Made by a program: the position numbers and the translations under genes. Positions 6,294 to 10,049 of a DNA stretch of 10,049 nt are shown in pieces; within the stretch, counting starts at the first letter, position 1; each line of letters begins with the position of its first letter. The notes under the pieces were generated by a model. The model did no database searches and was not told the origin of the DNA. It saw nothing but the letters and a program-made list of their open reading frames with translations. Origin of the DNA: JANNHP01 sp031404455 (GTDB lineage: Bacteria > Planctomycetota > JAJSAM01 > JAJVHW01); contig JANNHP010000216.1 of the NCBI GenBank assembly GCA_031404455.1, positions 1 to 10,049 on the forward strand, written 5' to 3'.

Positions 6294-6412
6294 GAGGGAG
6301 GGACCCGCATCTCTCATCGGCGGCCCCCCGGACCGGGTTGAGCCGCGTCGATCCGGAGCGTCGACCGCAGAGGACGCCGACGGAGTCGCGCGCCGACAAC
6401 CAGAGCTCGCCC

Positions 6413-6558
6413 GCTGCGGGCGGCCGCGACCCCGACCACGCCAACCGCGACCTCTTGGAGCACCTCCGCGCGGGCAAGGAAGCCGTCTGGGACGTGAGGG
6501 TTCAGGTATGCGGGTGGCCGACGCGGACTACGGACGTCGCGTCGAGGCGGCGCTCGGA
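6413..6558 (+). pseudogene. Probable relic of a catalase gene
   Basis: Two short pieces in different plus-strand frames resemble haem catalase. Positions 6413-6511 read AAGGRDPDHANRDL, then an LLEHLRAGKEAVWDVRVQV-like continuation. This follows the family pattern AGxDPDxxxRDLxxxIxxGxxPxWxxxVQV. From 6508, one frame over, the sequence reads MRVADADYGRRVEAALG, which matches the usual catalase C-terminus (Phe/Lys-Ala-Asp-Pro-x-Tyr-Gly-x-Arg-Val-Ala-x-x-Leu-Gly). In an intact catalase these pieces are roughly 200 residues apart, so a large internal deletion with a frame change is implied. The N-terminal half with the catalytic His and Asn is absent, and no stop codon follows the tail. The rest of the 6284-6629 gap shows no other gene. 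The match is from remembered family motifs and has not been aligned. Confidence 0.6.
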
Positions 6559-6629
6559 TCGCTTCCTCGCTCCCGGGGCGGCACGGCATCGCGCCCGCCG
6601 CCCCGGCCCGGACGTAGACTCCGCGGCGC

Positions 6630-7787
6630 ATGCGCCGCTACGGCCTCGACGTCACCCTCACCCTCGGCCGCCGCACGGGGATCGGCCGCGTCGTCGCGGA
6701 ACTGGTCGCGGGCGTTACGCCGCTCCTCGCCGAGGACGAGTCGCTGACGCTCCTCGCGCGAACGTTCCGGCTGAACCCGGCGCTCGGAGTGAGCCACGCG
6801 TCGCTCCACTGCGCCGCGTCGATGCCTCGTGTCCGCGTGGTGCGCGTTCCGCTGCCGAGCCGGATGATCGCCGGGACCCCGGTCGAGCGGTTCACGGGGC
6901 CGCTCGACGTGATCCACGGCCCGAACTCGGCGCTGCCGGCGACGCGAGACGCCCGCGGAGTCTTGACGATCCACGACCTCGGCCCGCTGCGTCATCCCGG
7001 GCACCTGCCGCGGCGCCTCGCGTCCGACTTCCGCCGCGGCGTCGCGGATGCCGCGAAGCGCGCGGACCGGATCGTGACCGTGTCCGACTTCACCGCGGGC
7101 GAGGTCGTCGATCTGCTCGGCGTGCCGCGCGGACGGATCGAGACGATCCGGCCGGGCGTGTCCGCGGCCTTCGCAGAACCGGGCGACGTCGGGGAGGACC
7201 GTCGCGTCCTCGCCGCGCGGCACGCGATCGTCGGCCCGTTCCTGCTCTTCGTCGGGACGACGAACCCGCGGAAGAACCTGCCTCGTCTCCTCGAAGCGTT
7301 CGCGGCGGCGCGCACGACGGCGCGACTCCCCCACCGGCTCGTGATCGCGGGCGACCGCGGCCACGACGACGTCCGCGCGGCGGTCGCCGAGCGGGGTCTC
7401 GGCGACGCGGTGCGCATCGCGGGCTACGTCGAGGAGGCGGATCTCCCTCGTCTCTACCGCGCGGCCGGGGCGCTCGCGTTCCCGTCGCTCTACGAGGGCT
7501 TCGGCCTCCCCGTGCTCGAGGCGATGGCGGCGGGCTGTCCGGTGCTCACGTCGTCGACGTCGAGTCTTCCGGAAGTCGCGGGCGATGCCGCGGTGCTCGT
7601 CGACCCGGCATCGACGGACGCGATCGCCGACGGACTCGTCCGCATCCTCACGGACGCGGCGTTGCGCGAGCGTCTCGTCGCAGCGGGGCGCCGTCGCGCG
7701 GCGCAGTTCTCGTGGAGGCCGTTCGCCGAGCGGCACCTCGCGATCTGGCGCGAGCTCGCTCGTCCCGGCGCGGCGCCGCGCCGATAG
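6630..7787 (+). CDS. GT4-family glycosyltransferase (GT-B fold)
   Basis: This 385-residue enzyme is predicted to transfer a sugar from an activated donor to a growing surface glycan at the cytoplasmic face of the membrane. The N-terminal acceptor half has a TGIGRVV loop near residues 16-22, IHGPNS at about 95-100, IHDLGPLRHP at about 114-123 and TVSDFTAGEVV at about 150-160. The donor half starts at VGTTNPRKNL (208-217) and has the retaining EX7E signature YEGFGLPVLEAM, with E289 and E297. This layout is typical of mannosyltransferase-like GT4 proteins (WbaZ/MtfB type), but the donor sugar cannot be read from it. Length is normal and all motifs are intact. The ATG at 6630 has no obvious Shine-Dalgarno; a TAGACT at 6615-6620 could be a -10 element with a short leader, but no -35 match supports it. 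The next gene follows after 10 nt. Confidence 0.9.
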   Translation: MRRYGLDVTLTLGRRTGIGRVVAELVAGVTPLLAEDESLTLLARTFRLNPALGVSHASLHCAASMPRVRVVRVPLPSRMIAGTPVERFTGPLDVIHGPNSALPATRDARGVLTIHDLGPLRHPGHLPRRLASDFRRGVADAAKRADRIVTVSDFTAGEVVDLLGVPRGRIETIRPGVSAAFAEPGDVGEDRRVLAARHAIVGPFLLFVGTTNPRKNLPRLLEAFAAARTTARLPHRLVIAGDRGHDDVRAAVAERGLGDAVRIAGYVEEADLPRLYRAAGALAFPSLYEGFGLPVLEAMAAGCPVLTSSTSSLPEVAGDAAVLVDPASTDAIADGLVRILTDAALRERLVAAGRRRAAQFSWRPFAERHLAIWRELARPGAAPRR

Positions 7788-7797
7788 AAGCGATGTC

Positions 7798-8766
7798 ATG
7801 GCAGAACTCCGCCTCGCGATCGTGATCCTGACCTGGAACGGCCGGGACGACACACTCGCGTGCCTCAGGTCGCTGCGCGGCGAGGTCGGCCCGGGCGACG
7901 CGGTGATCGTCTGCGACAACGGGTCTACGGACGGCACCGAGGCCGCGGTCCGCTCCGCGCACCCGTGGGTCGAGTTCATCCAGAACGGCGGGAACGTGGG
8001 CTTCGCCGCGGGCAACAACCCGGGTCTGCGCGTGGCGCTCGACCGCGGCTACCGCTGGGCGATGCTCCTCAACAACGACACGACCGTCCCCACTGGGACG
8101 CTCGACGCGCTCGTCGCGCACGGCGACGCGCATCCGTCGCTCGGCGCCATCCAACCACTCCTCGTCAGCGCGGCGGACCCGACGCGCATCGACAGCGCCG
8201 GGCACCAGCTCTTCCGCTGTCCGGGAGCCATCGACGCGCTGATGGGCCTCCCCATCGCGGCGGCGCCGCGCGAACCGACGGAAGTGTTCGGCGCGTGCGG
8301 GGCGGCGGCGCTGCTTCGCGCTGACGCGCTTCGGCGGGCAGGCCCTCTCGACGAGGACTACTTCGTGCTGAACGAGGACGTGGACCTCATGTTCCGCATC
8401 CGCCTCGCCGGGTACGACGTCCACCTGCTGCCCACCGTGCGGGTCCTGCACAAACGCGGCATCTCCGCGGGCGGACGCAACCGTCGCGCGGCGCTCTGGC
8501 GCCGGTTCCAGATCCAGCGCAACAACGTCGGCATGGGCCTGCGCTACTGGCCCGCGCGCTGGCTGCTGCTCGCGTCGCCGCTCCTCCTCGGACGGTTCGT
8601 GCAGGCGCTCGTGCTGTCCTGCGTGCTGCCGGGTCAGAGCTTCTTCGGCATGTGGCGCCGAAGTTGGGCGATGAGGAAGCGGTGCCGTCCGAAGATGGCC
8701 GAGCGGGGGCTCGACCGGTGGTTCGTCGTCAGACTGCGCGCCACCAGCCGTCCGCCCGCTGCTTGA
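7798..8766 (+). CDS. GT2-family glycosyltransferase, rhamnosyltransferase-like
   Basis: The 322-residue GT-A fold protein starts at ATG 7798, 10 nt after the preceding glycosyltransferase stop, so the two are probably cotranscribed and jointly extend one glycan. Residues 6-15 (LAIVILTWNG) open the nucleotide-binding fold. CDNGSTDGT (39-47) and LNNDT with D94 (91-95) form the donor and metal sites, and NEDVDLMFRIRLAGY (192-206) is the usual acceptor-side ED motif. NVGFAAGNNPG (about 65-76) is characteristic of rhamnosyltransferase-like GT2 proteins. A hydrophobic stretch at about 251-273 (WLLLASPLLLGRF onward), followed by basic residues, probably anchors it to the inner membrane. The frame is open upstream, but the gene spacing favours this ATG; a weak AGAAG lies ahead of it. 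Its last 38 bp overlap the end of the opposing acyltransferase gene. Confidence 0.9.
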   Translation: MAELRLAIVILTWNGRDDTLACLRSLRGEVGPGDAVIVCDNGSTDGTEAAVRSAHPWVEFIQNGGNVGFAAGNNPGLRVALDRGYRWAMLLNNDTTVPTGTLDALVAHGDAHPSLGAIQPLLVSAADPTRIDSAGHQLFRCPGAIDALMGLPIAAAPREPTEVFGACGAAALLRADALRRAGPLDEDYFVLNEDVDLMFRIRLAGYDVHLLPTVRVLHKRGISAGGRNRRAALWRRFQIQRNNVGMGLRYWPARWLLLASPLLLGRFVQALVLSCVLPGQSFFGMWRRSWAMRKRCRPKMAERGLDRWFVVRLRATSRPPAA

Positions 8767-9406
8767 TCGGCTTCGCGGGGACGCCGACCGCGGTGCAGTT
8801 CGGAGGAAGGTCCCTCGTCACGACTGCTCCCGCACCGACGACGGACCACTCGCCGATCCGCACCTTCTGGATGATCGAGGCGCCCGTTCCGATGTCGCAG
8901 CCCGTGCCGACGTGGACGTTCCCCGAGACGTTCACGCCGGGCGCGATCGTGACGAAGTCCTCGAGCACCACGTCGTGCGCGACGGTCGAACCGATGTTGA
9001 GGTGCACGTGGTCCCCGAGGCGGACGTTGTTCGTGACCACGACACCCGCCGTGATCACGACGCCTGCCCCGATCGCGACCCGCTTCGTCACGACCGCGCG
9101 CGGATGAACGACCGATGTGAACCCGAGTCCGCGCTCCCGGCATCGATCGACGAGTCGGCGGCGCACGGCCGTCGAACCGATGCCGCAGACGACGCTCGCA
9201 CCGCGGCGCGCCGGATCCCCCTCGAACCAGTCGAATCCGCCGAGGCAGGGCCGGCCGTTGACGTCGCGGCCCCAGTCCGACTCGACCTCGGAGACGAAGC
9301 CGAGGATCTCGAAACGGCCGGGCGCCGCGACGTTGCAGGCCTCGAACACGTCGAGCACGTCGCGCGCGTGCCCGCCAGCGCCCAAGATGACGACGGGAAC
9401 GGTCAT
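8729..9406 (-). CDS. NeuD/PglD-family sugar O- or N-acyltransferase
   Basis: This 225-residue protein has two parts. A Rossmann-like N-terminus (VVILGAGGHARDVLDVFE, 5-22) binds the nucleotide-sugar. A left-handed beta-helix of hexapeptide repeats (about 98-215, many [IV]GxG and [IV]xxxV turns) ends in the usual VVTRDLPPNCTAVGVPAKPI cap. H144 in STVAHDVVLED is at the position of the catalytic base in PglD. The reaction is expected to be transfer of an acetyl or other acyl group from a CoA donor to a sugar nucleotide or glycan. The ATG at 9406 is chosen; a GTG two codons earlier (9412) is equally possible. It starts 9 nt after the stop of the upstream GT2 gene, so the two form a minus-strand operon. 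It overlaps the convergent GT2 gene by 38 bp. Which sugar is modified is not evident. Confidence 0.88.
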   Translation of the reverse strand: MTVPVVILGAGGHARDVLDVFEACNVAAPGRFEILGFVSEVESDWGRDVNGRPCLGGFDWFEGDPARRGASVVCGIGSTAVRRRLVDRCRERGLGFTSVVHPRAVVTKRVAIGAGVVITAGVVVTNNVRLGDHVHLNIGSTVAHDVVLEDFVTIAPGVNVSGNVHVGTGCDIGTGASIIQKVRIGEWSVVGAGAVVTRDLPPNCTAVGVPAKPIKQRADGWWRAV

Positions 9407-9415
9407 CGCCACATG

Positions 9416-10049
9416 CTAACGGTCGCCCGACCAGTACGGCGCCACCACCTTCACGTCGCGCCGCTCACGGTAGTGCTTGCAGACCACGCGGTCGACGAAA
9501 CCCATCCGCACTCCCGCGTCGCGCATGCGCGACCACACGTTCCAGTCGCCGGGCTCGTCGAGTCGCCACGAGCGGATGTCGTGGCGGAGTTTGATGCGCG
9601 ACGACCAGAGGATCGACGCGTGGATGATGTGTCCGTGGGCGAGCGGTTCGGCGCCGCAGAGTTTCCACGTCCCGTCGGCCTGCTCCATCTCCGCGATGCC
9701 CCACGCGAACTCGAGCGACCGAGAACGGCATGCGTCGAGCAACGCCTCCACGTGATCGGGAGTGAACTCGTCGTCGTCGTCGAGCGGCGCGATCCACTCG
9801 CCCCGCGCGATCTCGAGCGCGTGGTTCATCGGCGCCGTGCCAGCGACCATCCAGCGGAGCATCGGGTCTGCCGGGTACCTGCCGCGCTCGGGCAGGTTGA
9901 CGAAGCGGACGCGCGGGTCCTTCACGGAGAGCACCGCCTCGGCCGTCGCGTCGTCGCACCTGTCGCCGACGACGACGACTTCGAGGTTCTCGTGGGTCTG
10001 CGCGAGCGCCGACGCGATCGCGCGGTCCGCGACGAGGCGTCCGCGGTTG
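9416..10049 (-). CDS. GT2-family glycosyltransferase, N-terminus beyond window
   Basis: The frame is open from the right edge to a TAG at 9418-9416 and gives 210 visible residues; the true start lies outside. It opens inside the typical GT2 beginning: NRGRLVADRAIASALAQTHE, then LEVVVVGDRCDDAT. This is the standard acceptor-helix and donor-binding order; only roughly the first 10-15 residues should be missing. The metal-binding motif APLDDDDEFTPDHVE is intact. An internal GTG at 9934 would remove the first nucleotide-binding strand and is not a credible start. The C-terminal part (WSSRIKLRHDIRSW, LDEPGDWNVWSRM) resembles the acceptor-side region of GT2 enzymes. No membrane span is visible, so it is probably a soluble or peripheral enzyme at the cytoplasmic face. 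It is followed after 9 nt by the NeuD-like acyltransferase, which may act on the same glycan. Confidence 0.88.
   Translation of the reverse strand, partial: NRGRLVADRAIASALAQTHENLEVVVVGDRCDDATAEAVLSVKDPRVRFVNLPERGRYPADPMLRWMVAGTAPMNHALEIARGEWIAPLDDDDEFTPDHVEALLDACRSRSLEFAWGIAEMEQADGTWKLCGAEPLAHGHIIHASILWSSRIKLRHDIRSWRLDEPGDWNVWSRMRDAGVRMGFVDRVVCKHYRERRDVKVVAPYWSGDR

Noticed and set aside
6615..6620. TAGACT as a -10 promoter element for the GT4 gene
   Set aside because: No matching -35 hexamer is found at the proper distance, and a single hexamer match is too weak to annotate.
6314..6631. A possible 105-residue minus-strand small protein in the gap
   Set aside because: It is Arg/Ala-rich, has no Shine-Dalgarno and no export or domain signal, and lies antisense to the catalase-like stretch, which explains the DNA better.
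7585..7797. Upstream extension of the GT2 gene to an earlier start
   Set aside because: The added residues overlap the end of the GT4 gene, are Arg/Ser-rich and precede the normal GT2 beginning. The ATG at 7798 fits family length and operon spacing.
5300..7825. An 841-codon plus-strand open frame
   Set aside because: It is antisense to the HEAT/redoxin gene and out of frame with the GT4 gene. Only its short middle part (6413-6511) carries a meaningful, catalase-like match.

Overview
This is a very GC-rich (roughly 70%) bacterial window with nine protein-coding genes. Two are cut by the window edges and seven are complete. I also see one probable catalase relic and three groups of short palindromic repeats. 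No tRNA, rRNA, CRISPR array, integrase or transposase gene is visible. Codon use, lipoproteins with PDZ or unknown domains, a zinc-ribbon protein with one membrane span, and a HEAT/thioredoxin-fold secreted protein fit an uncultured, large-genome, envelope-rich lineage. Planctomycetota is my best guess; Myxococcota or a similar phylum is possible. This assignment is an inference from style, not from a marker gene.

Layout. Positions 1-2123 (minus strand) hold two predicted lipoproteins: an unknown one (1374-2123), then a PDZ-containing one that runs off the left edge (1-1322). Positions 2089-2246 are a cluster of four repeat copies sharing the head GGGGACGGWCCT. The cluster fills the gap between the divergent genes and appears to supply the first codons of the unknown lipoprotein. 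Positions 2261-3520 (plus) encode a diaminopimelate decarboxylase (lysA) of an unusual branch. Positions 3521-3746 are non-coding and hold a 128-bp element with perfect 12-bp inverted ends and strong internal hairpins. Positions 3747-5108 (plus) encode a double zinc-ribbon protein with one membrane span and an unrecognised outer domain. Positions 5110-5229 hold a second repeat cluster, dominated by a 97-nt imperfect palindrome, between convergent genes. Positions 5243-6283 (minus) encode an exported HEAT-repeat protein fused to a redoxin fold that lacks its cysteine. Positions 6284-6629 are a gap that contains what reads as a broken catalase remnant.

The right third (6630-10049) is a cell-surface glycan locus. 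On the plus strand, a GT4 glycosyltransferase and a GT2 glycosyltransferase sit 10 nt apart. On the minus strand, a second GT2 (cut by the right edge) is followed by a NeuD/PglD-type sugar acyltransferase. The two pairs converge, and their last genes overlap by 38 bp. Together they suggest assembly and acylation of an exported polysaccharide such as O-antigen, capsule or exopolysaccharide. The specific sugars cannot be read from the sequence.

Nothing here clearly amounts to a new multi-gene system. The most notable signals are the two related repeat families, the repeat-derived lipoprotein N-terminus, the catalase relic, and the cysteine-less redoxin protein.
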